Shown in pieces: positions 7,932 to 16,328 of a stretch of 48,014 nt of DNA. The position numbers and the translations under genes were made by a program. Source of the stretch: Lachnospiraceae bacterium UBA3692 (GTDB taxonomy: Bacteria; Bacillota; Clostridia; Lachnospirales; Lachnospiraceae). Under the pieces are notes generated by a model that worked only from the letters and a program-made list of their open reading frames with translations, was not told the origin of the DNA and ran no database searches. Within the stretch, counting starts at the first letter, position 1. The number at the start of each line of letters is the position of its first letter. The stretch covers positions 20,586 to 68,599 of the forward strand of contig DFIR01000078.1 in assembly GCA_002372815.1 (NCBI GenBank). Reading direction: 5' to 3'.

Positions 7932-9305
7932 TCACGCATTTCCGGGGTCTCGGGACATGCCGCGCAGTTCCCTCGCGCGGGCGAGGAGATACGCTCTCGT
8001 GTTACGGGATGGTTCCTCCTGCACTTCCTCCAGCAGGGCCCCAAGTATCTTTCCGAGACCGGGTCCCGGCCTTGCCCCGTCGCGGATCAGGTCGCTTCCG
8101 TTCACGGCCAGATCCTTCAGCGTCAGGCAGTCCGCGTCCGCGAGGATCTGTTCGTAGAGGCTGCGGACCGCGCGGATGGCCTCCGCCTTCTCCTCGCGGC
8201 AGTGGTCGCTCTGGGCGGCCAGATCCGCCTCCTTGACCTCCAGGAGCAGCGGGAACAGGTCCGGGCCGATCTTCGCCGCCGCCTTCCGGACGGCCGCCGG
8301 CGTCTGTGCGATCATCCGGTCGTGGGCCTGCACGAGCCGCACAGTCTTCTCCCGCGTCTCGTTGTCGAAGCGGAGGCGCCGGAGGATCTCCTGCGCCATC
8401 TCCGCCGACCGCTCCGCGTGTCCGTAGAAGTGGTCGGTCCCGTTCTCATCGGTCGTCCTCGTCTGCGCCTTGCCGATGTCGTGCAGCAGCATCGTGAGAC
8501 GCAGCACGGTGTCTGCCCGCACGGCACAGACGCTGCGCAGGATATGCTCCCCCACCGTGTAGACGTGGTGCGGATGGTTCTGCGGCACGCGCATGCAGGC
8601 GTCCAGCTCGGGGAGAAAGACCGCCGTGAGCCCCGCCTCATACATCTCCCTGATTCGCTCCGGGTGCGTCGAGAGCAGGGTCTTGACCAGTTCCACCCGG
8701 ATTCTCTCCGCGCTGACCCTCGCCAAGGTCGGCGCCAGCTCCCGGATCGCCGCAAAGGTCTCCGGGGCGATCGAGAAGCCGAGCTGCGCGGAGAACCGCA
8801 CCGCGCGCATCATGCGGAGGGCGTCCTCCGAGAACCGTCTCTCCGGCTCGCCGACGGCGCGGATCACGCCGTCCGCCAGGTCCTGCCTGCCGCCGAACAG
8901 GTCCACGAGGCCTTCCTGCGGCGCGTAGGCCATCGCGTTGATCGTGAAATCCCGCCTGCACAGGTCCTCGGCCAGGCTCCTCGTGAACGTCACACTGTCC
9001 GGGTGCCGCCCGTCCGAGTAGTTTCCGTCCACGCGGTAGGTCGTCACCTCGTAGCCGGTCCCGCTCTGCAGGACCGTCACCGTGCCGTGCTGCAGCCCGG
9101 TGTCGACCGTCCTGCGGAAGACCTGCTTCACCTCCTGCGGGGAGGCGGAGGTCGTGATGTCCCAGTCGTCCGGGATCCTTCCGAGGAGGCTGTCCCGGAC
9201 GCACCCGCCGACCGCGAACGCCTCATAGCCGGCGCTGCGCAGCGCGGCGAGGATCTCCCGCACGTCCCGCGGAAGGTCGATCTGTATCTGTCTGTCCTTC
9301 GTCAT
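7932..9305 (-). CDS. cca: CCA tRNA nucleotidyltransferase with HD domain
   Basis: Adds or repairs the 3' CCA of tRNAs. The class II nucleotidyltransferase head shows AFAVGGCVRDSLLGR (about 29-43) with catalytic DWD (47-49). The RNA-binding middle region follows (YAPQEGLVDLFGGRQDLADG), and then an HD domain (LLHDIGKAQTR, later HFYGHAERS). 457 residues is normal for this Clostridial form. The frame is open far upstream, but ATG 9305 has GGAGG seven bases before it and is where homology begins. It follows proS after a hairpin (9357-9387). Confidence 0.95.
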   Translation of the reverse strand: MTKDRQIQIDLPRDVREILAALRSAGYEAFAVGGCVRDSLLGRIPDDWDITTSASPQEVKQVFRRTVDTGLQHGTVTVLQSGTGYEVTTYRVDGNYSDGRHPDSVTFTRSLAEDLCRRDFTINAMAYAPQEGLVDLFGGRQDLADGVIRAVGEPERRFSEDALRMMRAVRFSAQLGFSIAPETFAAIRELAPTLARVSAERIRVELVKTLLSTHPERIREMYEAGLTAVFLPELDACMRVPQNHPHHVYTVGEHILRSVCAVRADTVLRLTMLLHDIGKAQTRTTDENGTDHFYGHAERSAEMAQEILRRLRFDNETREKTVRLVQAHDRMIAQTPAAVRKAAAKIGPDLFPLLLEVKEADLAAQSDHCREEKAEAIRAVRSLYEQILADADCLTLKDLAVNGSDLIRDGARPGPGLGKILGALLEEVQEEPSRNTRAYLLARARELRGMSRDPGNA

Positions 9306-9356
9306 GCCGCGCCTCCTTTCCCGCACGATTCCTTTCTGCCTGCCGTGAATAAACAT

Positions 9357-9387
9357 GCCGGACCGCGGCTCTCCGCCGCAGCCCGGC
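9357..9387 (-). terminator. Hairpin after proS
   Basis: A two-part stem (GCCGG...CCGGC enclosing GCGGC...GCCGC) lies 40 bp after the proS stop. On the minus strand it is followed by ATGTTTATTC, a short U-containing tail, so it may partly terminate transcription before cca. Confidence 0.55.
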
Positions 9388-9427
9388 CTGCTGTGCTCTT
9401 CCGTGATCCGGATCCGGCGCGCCTGTA

Positions 9428-10861
9428 TCAGTACGCGCGGCCCCAGTACACCATCTTCTTCGCTTTCTTCCCGCACCAGACGCAGGTGTCCGCGATATGC
9501 TCCTGCTCGAACGGCATGCAGCGGCTGCTCACGCCCATCTGCTCCTTGATCGCCTCTTCGCAGGCGCGGTCGCCGCACCACATCGCCTTGACGAAGCCGC
9601 TCTTCTCCGCGAACAGCTTCTCGAAGGTCTCCCTGTCCGGTGCCTCGTAGGTGTGCGCCTCCAGGTGCGCCTTCGCGCGGTCGTACATATCCTGCTGGAT
9701 CTGCGGCAGGAGCCTGCCGATCGTCTCCTTCAGCTCGCTGAGGGCGACCTCGGTCTTCTCGCCGCTGTCCCTGCGCACGACGATGCACTTGCCGTTCTCG
9801 ATGTCGCGGGGACCGATCTCGATACGCAGCGGGATACCGCGCATCTCCTGGTCCGCGAACTTGAAGCCCGGGCTCTTGTCCGTCTCGTCCACCTTGACGC
9901 GGAAATCGGAGAGCTCCTGCGCCAGTTCGCGCGCCTTCTCCAGAACGCCGGCCTTGCGCTGCTGGATCGGGATGATCATGACCTGCGTGGGGGCGATCCT
10001 GGGCGGCAGTACCAGACCGGAATCGTCGCCGTGCACCATGATCAGCGCGCCGATGATGCGCGTGGACAGACCCCAGGACGTCTGGTAGACGTGCTTGAGC
10101 TTATTGTCCTTGTCCGTGAACGTGATATCGTATGCTTCCGCGAAGTCGCTGCCGAAGTCGTGGCTGGTGCCGCTCTGCAGCGCGCGTCCGTCGTGCATCA
10201 GCGCCTCGATCGTGTACGTGGCGACGGCGCCGGCGAACTTCTCCTTGTCGGTCTTCTGGCCCTTGATGGTCGGGATCGCGAGATCCTCCGCGCAGAAGTC
10301 GGCGTAGACGTTCAGCATCTGCTGCGTCCTGGCTTCCGCCTCCTCGGCCGTGGCGTGGGCGGTATGGCCCTCCTGCCACATGAACTCCCTGGAGCGGAGG
10401 AAAGGACGGGTCTCCTTCTCCCAGCGGACGACGCTGCACCACTGGTTGTAGACCTTCGGCAGGTCTCTGTAGGAGTGGATCTCATCCCGGTAGAAATCGC
10501 AGAAGAGGGTCTCGGAGGTCGGACGCACACAGATCCGCTCCTGCAGCTCCTCGCTGCCGCCGTGCGTGACCCAGGCCACCTCCGGCGCGAAGCCCTTCAC
10601 CAGGTCCCCTTCCTTGTTCAGGAGGCTCTCCGGGATCATCATGGGCAGGTAGACGTTCTCGACGCCGACCGCCTTGAAGCGCGCGTCCAGATACTTCTGC
10701 ACCGCCTCCCAGAGGGCGTAGCCCGCGGGCTTATAGACCATGAACCCTTTGATATGAGAATAGGCGATCAGTCCCGCCTTGATGACAACGTCCGTATACC
10801 ACTGCGCGAAATCCTCCTCCATCGAGGTGATCTCGGCGACCAGTTTCTTCTGTTCTTTCAT
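9428..10861 (-). CDS. proS: Prolyl-tRNA synthetase, archaeal/eukaryote-like type
   Basis: Charges tRNA-Pro. The 477-residue length and the lack of the large editing insertion mark it as the shorter archaeal/eukaryote-like (type 3) ProS found in many Clostridia. Class II motifs are visible: GFMVYKPAGYALWE, the RPTSETLF segment of motif 2, and LVLPPRIAPTQVMIIPI, the start of the anticodon-binding domain. The C-terminal extension carries paired cysteines (CGDRACEEAIKE and CVWCGKKAKK), the zinc-binding tail of this form. It has its own promoter at 10917-10946. The leader is too short for a T-box. Confidence 0.95.
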   Translation of the reverse strand: MKEQKKLVAEITSMEEDFAQWYTDVVIKAGLIAYSHIKGFMVYKPAGYALWEAVQKYLDARFKAVGVENVYLPMMIPESLLNKEGDLVKGFAPEVAWVTHGGSEELQERICVRPTSETLFCDFYRDEIHSYRDLPKVYNQWCSVVRWEKETRPFLRSREFMWQEGHTAHATAEEAEARTQQMLNVYADFCAEDLAIPTIKGQKTDKEKFAGAVATYTIEALMHDGRALQSGTSHDFGSDFAEAYDITFTDKDNKLKHVYQTSWGLSTRIIGALIMVHGDDSGLVLPPRIAPTQVMIIPIQQRKAGVLEKARELAQELSDFRVKVDETDKSPGFKFADQEMRGIPLRIEIGPRDIENGKCIVVRRDSGEKTEVALSELKETIGRLLPQIQQDMYDRAKAHLEAHTYEAPDRETFEKLFAEKSGFVKAMWCGDRACEEAIKEQMGVSSRCMPFEQEHIADTCVWCGKKAKKMVYWGRAY

Positions 10862-10916
10862 ACTCGCTCCGTTCTTTCACTGCAGCTTCCGCTGCGACGT
10901 CTCCTGCTGCTCCTCC

Positions 10917-10946
10917 ATATTAGCGGCAGGGACCTGTTTTTGTCAA
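10917..10946 (-). promoter_or_regulatory. proS: proS promoter
   Basis: Minus-strand -35 TTGACA (10941-10946) and -10 TAATAT (10917-10922), 18 bp apart. The -35 ends exactly at the last base of the dus stop codon. The leader of about 50 nt contains a small hairpin (GCAGC-TTCC-GCTGC, 10882-10895) and no T-box structure. Confidence 0.6.
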
Positions 10947-11945
10947 TTATACCTGCGGGAAAACTGAGCCGGCCGCCCGGAACGGCACGTTCACGAACAG
11001 GCTCCGCACCGCCGCCTCGTAGGCCGTCATATTTCCCGCTTTCCGGATCTCTTTCAGGTACCAGTCCCCGCCGGGGAAGTTCTCCCCGAGATACAGCCAG
11101 AGCTCCTTCATCCGGCCGATCGTCACGGCGTCCCCCGGAAGCGTCTCCCGCATCGCCTGCAGGAGATCCCTGTGGTAGTCCCGCAGCTCCTCCCTTCCGA
11201 GCGGCGCGCCGCCCCTGGCTTCCCGGATCAGGGCGGGATCCGCCAGCAGGCCTCTTCCCAGCATGACCCCCGCGATCGCGGGAAATCGCTCCCGGATCCC
11301 GGCGCAGTCGGCAGCCGTCCGCAGGTCACCGTTGTAATACAGGTCCGCAGGCTTACACGCTCCCTGCGCCTGTCCGTATGACAAAAGAGCCCGCGAGAAC
11401 ATCGCGGGATCCGCAGGCGCTCTGTACATATCTCTCTGTGTGCGCGGGTGGATGATCAGATCTGTGAGAGGATACTTCCGGTAGATCTCCATGAGGCGGT
11501 CCGTCTTCCCGAAATCCTCCGTTCCGAGCCGGGTCTTGACCGACAGGCGCGGCCCGCCGGCCTTCGCGAGACCTTCGAAGATCCCGTCCAGCAGGCGGTC
11601 CAGTTCCTCCGGATCCGCAAGCATGCCGGAACCTTTGTGCTTGCGGGCGATCATCGGCACCGGACAGCCCAGGTTCAGGTTGACCTCCGGATAGCCGAGC
11701 GCGCGGATCTCCTCTGCTGCCCAGAGAAATTCATCCGCGCGGTTCGCCAGGATCTGCGGGACGACCGGTACGCCCTCGTTGTGCCGGGGATCCAGGTCCT
11801 CCCATTCTTTCGTCTTGAAGTTCCTCGTCTGATTGGCGACCGCAAACGGTGTGAAATAGCGGTCCGCCTCGGGGAAGTGTCTGCGGTGGACGCCTCGCAG
11901 CACCCAGCCGGTGATCCCCTCCAGGGGGGCGAAGTCATAATGCAT
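10947..11945 (-). CDS. dus: tRNA-dihydrouridine synthase family protein
   Basis: FMN-dependent enzyme reducing uridines in the tRNA D-loop. Family signatures: APLEGITGWVLRGVHRR at the N-terminus, NLNLGCPVPMIARKHKGSG with the catalytic Cys, DLIIHPRTQRDMY, and a C-terminal flavin phosphate-binding region (GVMLGRGLLADP). 332 residues is within range. I cannot tell from sequence which D-loop positions it acts on. The ribosome site before ATG 11945 is weak. It lies between gntR and proS on the same strand. Confidence 0.92.
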   Translation of the reverse strand: MHYDFAPLEGITGWVLRGVHRRHFPEADRYFTPFAVANQTRNFKTKEWEDLDPRHNEGVPVVPQILANRADEFLWAAEEIRALGYPEVNLNLGCPVPMIARKHKGSGMLADPEELDRLLDGIFEGLAKAGGPRLSVKTRLGTEDFGKTDRLMEIYRKYPLTDLIIHPRTQRDMYRAPADPAMFSRALLSYGQAQGACKPADLYYNGDLRTAADCAGIRERFPAIAGVMLGRGLLADPALIREARGGAPLGREELRDYHRDLLQAMRETLPGDAVTIGRMKELWLYLGENFPGGDWYLKEIRKAGNMTAYEAAVRSLFVNVPFRAAGSVFPQV

Positions 11946-11964
11946 AAATGATCAGGTGGTTCTG

Positions 11965-11994
11965 CGGACCGGACGCTGCAGCTCCCGCGGTCCG
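11965..11994 (-). terminator. Possible hairpin after the GntR gene
   Basis: Inverted repeat CGGACCG / CGGTCCG with a 16-base loop centred on CTGCAG, in the 54-bp gap between the GntR gene and dus. There is no U-run on the minus strand, so termination is uncertain. Confidence 0.3.
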
Positions 11995-11999
11995 GCAGT

Positions 12000-12728
12000 T
12001 CATTTCAGTTTCTGCTGTCTTGCAATCGTGCTGTATACAAAAGTCTGCGGCACCTTCCGCATCTGGGAATATTCGATCATCGCGCCGTCCGCGTTGAAGG
12101 ACCGGCTCGTGATCACGCCGAGGCAGTTCGCCGGGGCGGGATCCAGGTACCGGAGGTCATCCTCCGTGGCGACATCCACGGTGATCTGCCGCTTGGAGGA
12201 GATGATCTTCTGTCCGAGAACGCCCCCGATGTACTCATAGATCGAGTTCTGCGCGATCTCCGTGGTGATCCCTTTCACCTTCTCCTCCGGGAACCAGGCG
12301 CACTCGATCGCGTCGGCGGTTCCCTCTACGAACCGGAGCCTCTTGACGAAGCAGAGCCGCTGGTCCTTCCGGAACCCCATCGCGGTCTCCTGCTCCCCTG
12401 CGCGGTAATGTCGGAGCTCCAGCACCTGGACCTCCGTCCTGGTGTTCCTGCGGCTGTAGTAAGCCGTGGAGCTCTCGATCCTGTCGGTGGTCTGCTGCAC
12501 ATGGTCGTAGTCCTTGCGGTAGATGACCACGACGCCCTTCCCGTGGATACTCTGCACGTATCCGATCTCCTGGAGCTGATGGATCGCCCGGCGGATCGTA
12601 TTGCGTGAACACTTATACCGATCGACAAGCGCGTATTCCGTCGGGATGCATGTCTCCGCCGGATATCGCCCCTCCTCGATCATCTCTTTCAGTTCCCTGT
12701 AAATTTCGACGTACTTCTGAGCAGGCAT
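12000..12728 (-). CDS. GntR family regulator with UTRA domain
   Basis: Transcription factor of the GntR/HutC subfamily. The winged helix spans about residues 1-70, with recognition helix CSRNTIRRAIHQLQEIGYVQ and the wing HGKGVVVI. The effector-binding UTRA domain fills the rest (AIECAWFPEEKVKGIT, YEYIGGVLGQ, MIEYSQMRKVPQTF). 242 residues is usual. Members sense sugars, sugar phosphates or amino-acid derivatives; the overall pattern resembles TreR-like proteins, but no trehalose genes are nearby. A strong promoter and a palindrome at its start site suggest self-regulation. ATG 12728 has GGGGAGATAGA upstream. Confidence 0.9.
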   Translation of the reverse strand: MPAQKYVEIYRELKEMIEEGRYPAETCIPTEYALVDRYKCSRNTIRRAIHQLQEIGYVQSIHGKGVVVIYRKDYDHVQQTTDRIESSTAYYSRRNTRTEVQVLELRHYRAGEQETAMGFRKDQRLCFVKRLRFVEGTADAIECAWFPEEKVKGITTEIAQNSIYEYIGGVLGQKIISSKRQITVDVATEDDLRYLDPAPANCLGVITSRSFNADGAMIEYSQMRKVPQTFVYSTIARQQKLK

Positions 12729-12747
12729 TCTATCTCCCCTATGCTGC

Positions 12748-12761
12748 GGCAGGAAACTGCC
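12748..12761 (-). other. Small hairpin in the GntR gene leader
   Basis: GGCAG-GAAA-CTGCC, a 5-bp stem with a 4-base loop, in the transcribed leader of the GntR gene 20 bp before its start codon. Confidence 0.3.
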
Positions 12762-12794
12762 ATGAATAAAACCGGCGGCCTACTGAATAAACGA

Positions 12795-12818
12795 CTGTAC
12801 GATCGTCAATTACTACAG
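12795..12818. promoter_or_regulatory. Candidate operator at the GntR gene start site
   Basis: A palindrome ACGATCGT (12799-12806) sits inside a wider inverted repeat CTGTA-N14-TACAG (12795-12818), directly downstream of the -10 box where the transcript should start. Position and symmetry fit binding by a dimeric GntR regulator. That the neighbouring GntR protein binds here is inference. Confidence 0.4.
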
Positions 12819-12847
12819 ATTATAAGGATTTATACATAATAATTCAA
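12819..12847 (-). promoter_or_regulatory. Promoter of the GntR gene
   Basis: Minus-strand -10 TATAAT (12819-12824) and -35 TTGAAT (12842-12847) at 17-bp spacing, in an AT-rich island (about 12780-12870) that stands out from the GC-rich surroundings. Confidence 0.7.
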
Positions 12848-12916
12848 TTTATTTTTTTGCCATTTTGACAGCATCTGTGCTGTTGATGTCCTGCCTGTTT
12901 TTCTGAATATGCATAA

Positions 12917-12951
12917 AAACTGCCGCCTATGCATGCATAGTGCGGCAGTTT
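12917..12951 (-). terminator. Intrinsic terminator of the DUF937 gene
   Basis: A 10-bp stem (AAACTGCCGC / GCGGCAGTTT) encloses a second perfect palindrome (CTATGCATGCATAG). Read on the minus strand the right-hand arm ends in a U-run, placing a strong terminator about 55 bp after the DUF937 gene stop and before the GntR promoter. Confidence 0.75.
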
Positions 12952-13005
12952 CCTGCATATCGGTCTGTGTGCGGCCGTCGGGCGGCCTTCACGGCGGTGC
13001 GAAGA

Positions 13006-13614
13006 TCACTTCATCGCGCCGAGCAGCATCTGCAGAAGGGCGGTCCCGTCATAGCCCGACGCATTCCCACCGAGCGAAAGGACCTGCGGCTGCGGCTGCG
13101 GCTCCTCCTTCTCCTCCTTGCCGAGTCCCAGGAGCGAGCCGAAGATCCCGGCACCGTCCGAAAGGGAGAACGTCGGCGCGGCCTGCGCCTGCTGCGGCTT
13201 CGCTGCCGTCGTCGTCGTAGCGGCGGAGAGCCCGCTCAGAAGCGCGGGAGCGAGGATCGCCAGCACCTTTGCGATCATCTTGGGATCGATCCCCGTCTGC
13301 GCGGAGAGATCCTTCGTGACCTTCTCCTGGTCTCCGCCGAGAATGTGTCCGATGATCCTGGAGCCGTCCTCTTCGTCCGCGTCCTTCAGCTGGATATCCA
13401 TGCTGTTCTTGTTCGTGTGCTGGGCGAGGGCGCTGAGGAGGGACGACGCGCCGCTTCCCTGCGACGCATTGTTGGTCAGATACTTGAGCAGCAGGGGGAT
13501 CGCGATCATCATCAGCTGTTTGATCTGTTTCTCGGACAGACCGGTCTTGCCGGAGACAGACCCGACGGAAGACTGCGACATCATCAGTTTCAGAAGTATT
13601 CCAAGCAGGTTCAT
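13006..13614 (-). CDS. DUF937 domain protein
   Basis: 202 residues. The N-terminal half (about 1-135) is a helical DUF937-type repeat region with GLSEKQIKQLMMIAIPLLLKYL and the typical IIGHILGGDQEKVTKDLSAQ stretch. A linker of Ala/Thr/Pro/Gln follows, and a Gly/Leu-rich end (GIFGSLLGLGKEE; LLQMLLGAMK). Family function is unknown. There is no signal peptide, so it is probably cytoplasmic. ATG 13614 is chosen because GGGAGGAAATT precedes it; the frame continues upstream to 13653 without a ribosome site. Single-gene unit with its own terminator. Confidence 0.85.
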   Translation of the reverse strand: MNLLGILLKLMMSQSSVGSVSGKTGLSEKQIKQLMMIAIPLLLKYLTNNASQGSGASSLLSALAQHTNKNSMDIQLKDADEEDGSRIIGHILGGDQEKVTKDLSAQTGIDPKMIAKVLAILAPALLSGLSAATTTTAAKPQQAQAAPTFSLSDGAGIFGSLLGLGKEEKEEPQPQPQVLSLGGNASGYDGTALLQMLLGAMK

Positions 13615-13724
13615 AATTTCCTCCCTTCCGGTATGAAATGGCCTTTTATTCATTGTACACCATCTTTCGAACCGGTGTATACTGTTTCCGAAACGAAATC
13701 ATCCGTCGGATGAAGGAGGTCCGC

Positions 13725-14444
13725 TTGGTCCGCATCTACACACTTTCCGTCGAAAATGCCGCCGCTCTGGGAGAGAGCGCCGTGCAGGAACGTCTCCCCT
13801 CCCGCCACGCGCGCGCCCTCCGGATGCGCAGTATAAAAGACCGGCTGCTCTGCCTGGCTGCCGGTCATCTTCTGCTGGGTCCTCTCGGGATCCCGGACGA
13901 ATCCGTGCTGGCTCCGGGCCCGTTCGGCAAGCCTGCGGCGGAAGGCCGTCCCCCTTTCAGCCTGTCCCACAGCGGGCGCTATGCGGTCCTGGCGGTGAAC
14001 ACGGACGTCCCGCTCCCCGCGGATCCGGTCTTTCAGGAGATCCCCTGCCCGTCTTCCCCCGACGCGGCGGAAGGGGCTCCCGTCGGGGTCGACATCGAAT
14101 TGATCCGCCCGCTCCCCCTCCGGCGGATGCGCGGGCTGCTCCTCCCGGAGGAGTATGCATGGGCGGCAGACGCGGAAGAGGACGGTTCTTCCGATCCCGT
14201 CCTCCGATTCTTCACATTATGGACGCTCAAAGAGAGCGCTCTGAAAGCCGTCGGCACCGGCCTGCACCGCGATCCCAGGAAGCTGGATGCCCTGCCGCTT
14301 CAGCGGGGAGAGGCGATCCGCCTCGAGGACACAATTCTGTCCGCGGGGACACAGGTCTTCGACGGCCATGTGCTCAGCGTCTGCAGCGTACCGGTCACTC
14401 CTCTTCGCTCTTCTCTGCCGACTCCTCCAGCGACGGCGCCTTGA
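13725..14444 (+). CDS. 4'-phosphopantetheinyl transferase, Sfp/HetI type
   Basis: Transfers phosphopantetheine from CoA to a conserved Ser of acyl or peptidyl carrier proteins. Conserved motifs: PFSLSHSGRYAVLAV, VGVDIELIRP with the Mg-binding D-x-E, and FFTLWTLKESALKAVG (W-x2-KES/A-x3-K). The best start is TTG 13725, five bases after a perfect AAGGAGG; the frame extends upstream to 13638 and includes an ATG at 13710 that overlaps that ribosome site. This gives 239 residues. No NRPS or PKS genes are in the window, so it may serve fatty-acid ACP or a distant cluster. Its last 50 bp overlap cdaR on the opposite strand. Confidence 0.85.
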   Translation: MVRIYTLSVENAAALGESAVQERLPSRHARALRMRSIKDRLLCLAAGHLLLGPLGIPDESVLAPGPFGKPAAEGRPPFSLSHSGRYAVLAVNTDVPLPADPVFQEIPCPSSPDAAEGAPVGVDIELIRPLPLRRMRGLLLPEEYAWAADAEEDGSSDPVLRFFTLWTLKESALKAVGTGLHRDPRKLDALPLQRGEAIRLEDTILSAGTQVFDGHVLSVCSVPVTPLRSSLPTPPATAP

Positions 14445-15417
14445 CGATCTCCACCGTCACACGGACCGTCCCTTCGTGCTCCGGGTCGACAAGTGCGGCG
14501 CCTTCCGGAAGGATCTCCTGCACATTGACGGTGCGGGACAGATTCGTCTTGAGGCCGCTCACGTTCAGCATCTCCTCCGGGATCGCGAGCTCGGTGACCG
14601 CGTCGAGGACCGCCCGCCTTCCGGAGATCGTCACTGTGCCCGGCTCGATCGTGATGTCCGTGCCGACCCGGTAGCCGGACGCCGGCTGCCCCTTGATCGA
14701 GGCGGTGACGCGCACTGCCTTGGTCGGCAGCACCTCCGCGCGCACCAGCACGCGGTCGATGTTCGCGGTCAGATGGCTGCTCAGGGGGATCTCGTCCCCG
14801 TCCTCATCATAGAGGCGGATGTCCAGGTTGGTGCTGATCGTGCCGCTCGCCCCGTTCAGGTCCAGGACCACTGCCGCGCGCGTGATCTGCTGTACGATGG
14901 ACTCCGGGCCGGTGACCCGGATCTGGTTCTGCTCCAGCGTGATCGTGCTGAGCACATATCCGTCCCCGACCGTGCCGACTGTGTCCGTCTCGAGCATAAA
15001 TGTCGCGGACTGGATGTCCTCGATCGTCACATCCACATAGGACACGCTGCCGCGGATCTCATCCACGCTGTCACTGTACCGGTTCACCGAATAGGTGACG
15101 GGCACCTTTCCGTCCGGGGAGATATTGTTCAGGTCCGCCGTCGCGATGATGTTGTCGGAGGACAGGGTGTCCACCACCGACCGCTTGGCGGTCAGGCGCA
15201 CGGACGGGATAGTCTCGGCCTCCTCGTCGATCATGTAGGTCTGTCCGTTCTCCGCGAGCGTCTCCGCGTGGACGACGCGCAGCGGGATGTCCGTGTACTG
15301 CCTCGTGGTGAGCGGGTCATGATAGTTGTTGACCATCAGCCACAGCGCCGCCGCGATCGCGAGCGAAGCCAGTTTCAGTCTCCAGTTGTTAAACAGGCGG
15401 AATCGTCTATTCTCCAT
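14395..15417 (-). CDS. cdaR: YbbR-domain regulator of diadenylate cyclase (CdaR)
   Basis: Single-pass membrane protein with extracellular YbbR repeats that modulates CdaA. One membrane helix (about residues 14-34, LASLAIAAALWLMVNNYHD) is followed by a long beta-rich external part containing repeated YbbR units (VRLTAKRSVVDTL; TITLEQNQIRVTGPESIV; ITIEPGTVTISGRRAVLDAV). The acidic C-terminus is EESAEKSEEE. ATG 15417 has AGGAGGGG upstream and overlaps the end of cdaA by 11 bp, so translation is probably coupled. 340 residues. The usual third gene, glmM, does not follow; a convergent phosphopantetheinyl transferase does. Confidence 0.9.
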   Translation of the reverse strand: MENRRFRLFNNWRLKLASLAIAAALWLMVNNYHDPLTTRQYTDIPLRVVHAETLAENGQTYMIDEEAETIPSVRLTAKRSVVDTLSSDNIIATADLNNISPDGKVPVTYSVNRYSDSVDEIRGSVSYVDVTIEDIQSATFMLETDTVGTVGDGYVLSTITLEQNQIRVTGPESIVQQITRAAVVLDLNGASGTISTNLDIRLYDEDGDEIPLSSHLTANIDRVLVRAEVLPTKAVRVTASIKGQPASGYRVGTDITIEPGTVTISGRRAVLDAVTELAIPEEMLNVSGLKTNLSRTVNVQEILPEGAALVDPEHEGTVRVTVEIVKAPSLEESAEKSEEE

Positions 15418-16294
15418 CGCGGCCCCTCCTGTCTGTATAGAGCAGCCTGTCCAGAAGGCTCCTGCGTCCGGCGGCGGCCGCCTCCTTCTTCTGGAGCGTG
15501 ACAAGGCGCGCGCGCAGATGGTCCGCGTCCACGTTCCTGGTGAGCGCGCCGCGGTAGGCCAGACTGATCTTGCCGTTCTCTTCCGATATGATGATGGTCA
15601 GGGCGTCCGAGACTTCCGAGACGCCGACGCCGGCTCTGTGGCGTGTTCCCAGCTCCTTGTCCATGCGTGTCTCGGAGAGGGGAAGGTAGCAGGTCGCCGA
15701 CACCACCCTGTCGCCGCGCACGATGACCGCGCCGTCGTGCAGGGGCGTGTTCTTCTCAAAAATATTGACCAGCAGCTGGCTCGTCACCAGTCCGTCCACC
15801 GCGATGCCGGTCCGCTCGATCTCGTTGAGGGGCGTCGTCTGTTCGATGACGATCAGGGCGCCTGTGCAGGCCTTCGCCATCTGGACGCTGGCGCGGACGA
15901 TCTCGTTCACGGTCTTGTCCGAGAAGCGCTCGACGGTCTGCCGCCGGGTATCAATACGGAACAAAGAACTGAGAAGATCCTTCTGTCCCAGTTCTTCGAT
16001 CGCGCTGCGCAGTTCGGGCTGCAGAATGATGATCAGGGCAATGACGGCGATCTGCATGACGTTCTGCACGATCCACAGGATCGTCGTCATGCCGAAGAGC
16101 GCGGCGACGACAATGAGAGCCCCCACGACAGTGAGGCCCCGCATCATCGTCCATGCCCGTGTATTTCTCAGCCAGCGCAGAATATGATAGATCAGGAAAG
16201 CGATCACCAGGATCTCCAGCGCGTCGCTCCACTGAAAAGCAGGCATATGCAGTTCAAGCAGATTATGCTGTATAAAATTGAAGGCGTTCTGCAT
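15407..16294 (-). CDS. cdaA: Diadenylate cyclase CdaA
   Basis: Makes cyclic di-AMP from two ATP at the membrane; c-di-AMP controls potassium and osmotic balance and wall homeostasis. Three N-terminal membrane helices (about residues 24-95) precede the DAC domain with the catalytic DGAVIVRG and GTRHRAGVGVSE motifs. The 295-residue length is typical. The ribosome site is AGGAGC before ATG 16294. It is co-transcribed with cdaR downstream. Upstream are two membrane proteins of unknown role. Confidence 0.95.
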   Translation of the reverse strand: MQNAFNFIQHNLLELHMPAFQWSDALEILVIAFLIYHILRWLRNTRAWTMMRGLTVVGALIVVAALFGMTTILWIVQNVMQIAVIALIIILQPELRSAIEELGQKDLLSSLFRIDTRRQTVERFSDKTVNEIVRASVQMAKACTGALIVIEQTTPLNEIERTGIAVDGLVTSQLLVNIFEKNTPLHDGAVIVRGDRVVSATCYLPLSETRMDKELGTRHRAGVGVSEVSDALTIIISEENGKISLAYRGALTRNVDADHLRARLVTLQKKEAAAAGRRSLLDRLLYTDRRGRDGE

Positions 16295-16328
16295 GCTCTA
16301 AGCTCCTGCCGGTGCTCTGTCTCCTGTG

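Noticed and set aside
10862..10946. T-box riboswitch before proS
   Set aside because: The leader is only about 50 nt from the predicted start and lacks the T-box sequence and a specifier stem.
12000..12728. Trehalose repressor treR
   Set aside because: The protein resembles TreR in layout only. No phosphotrehalase or trehalose PTS gene is next to it, so no symbol is given.
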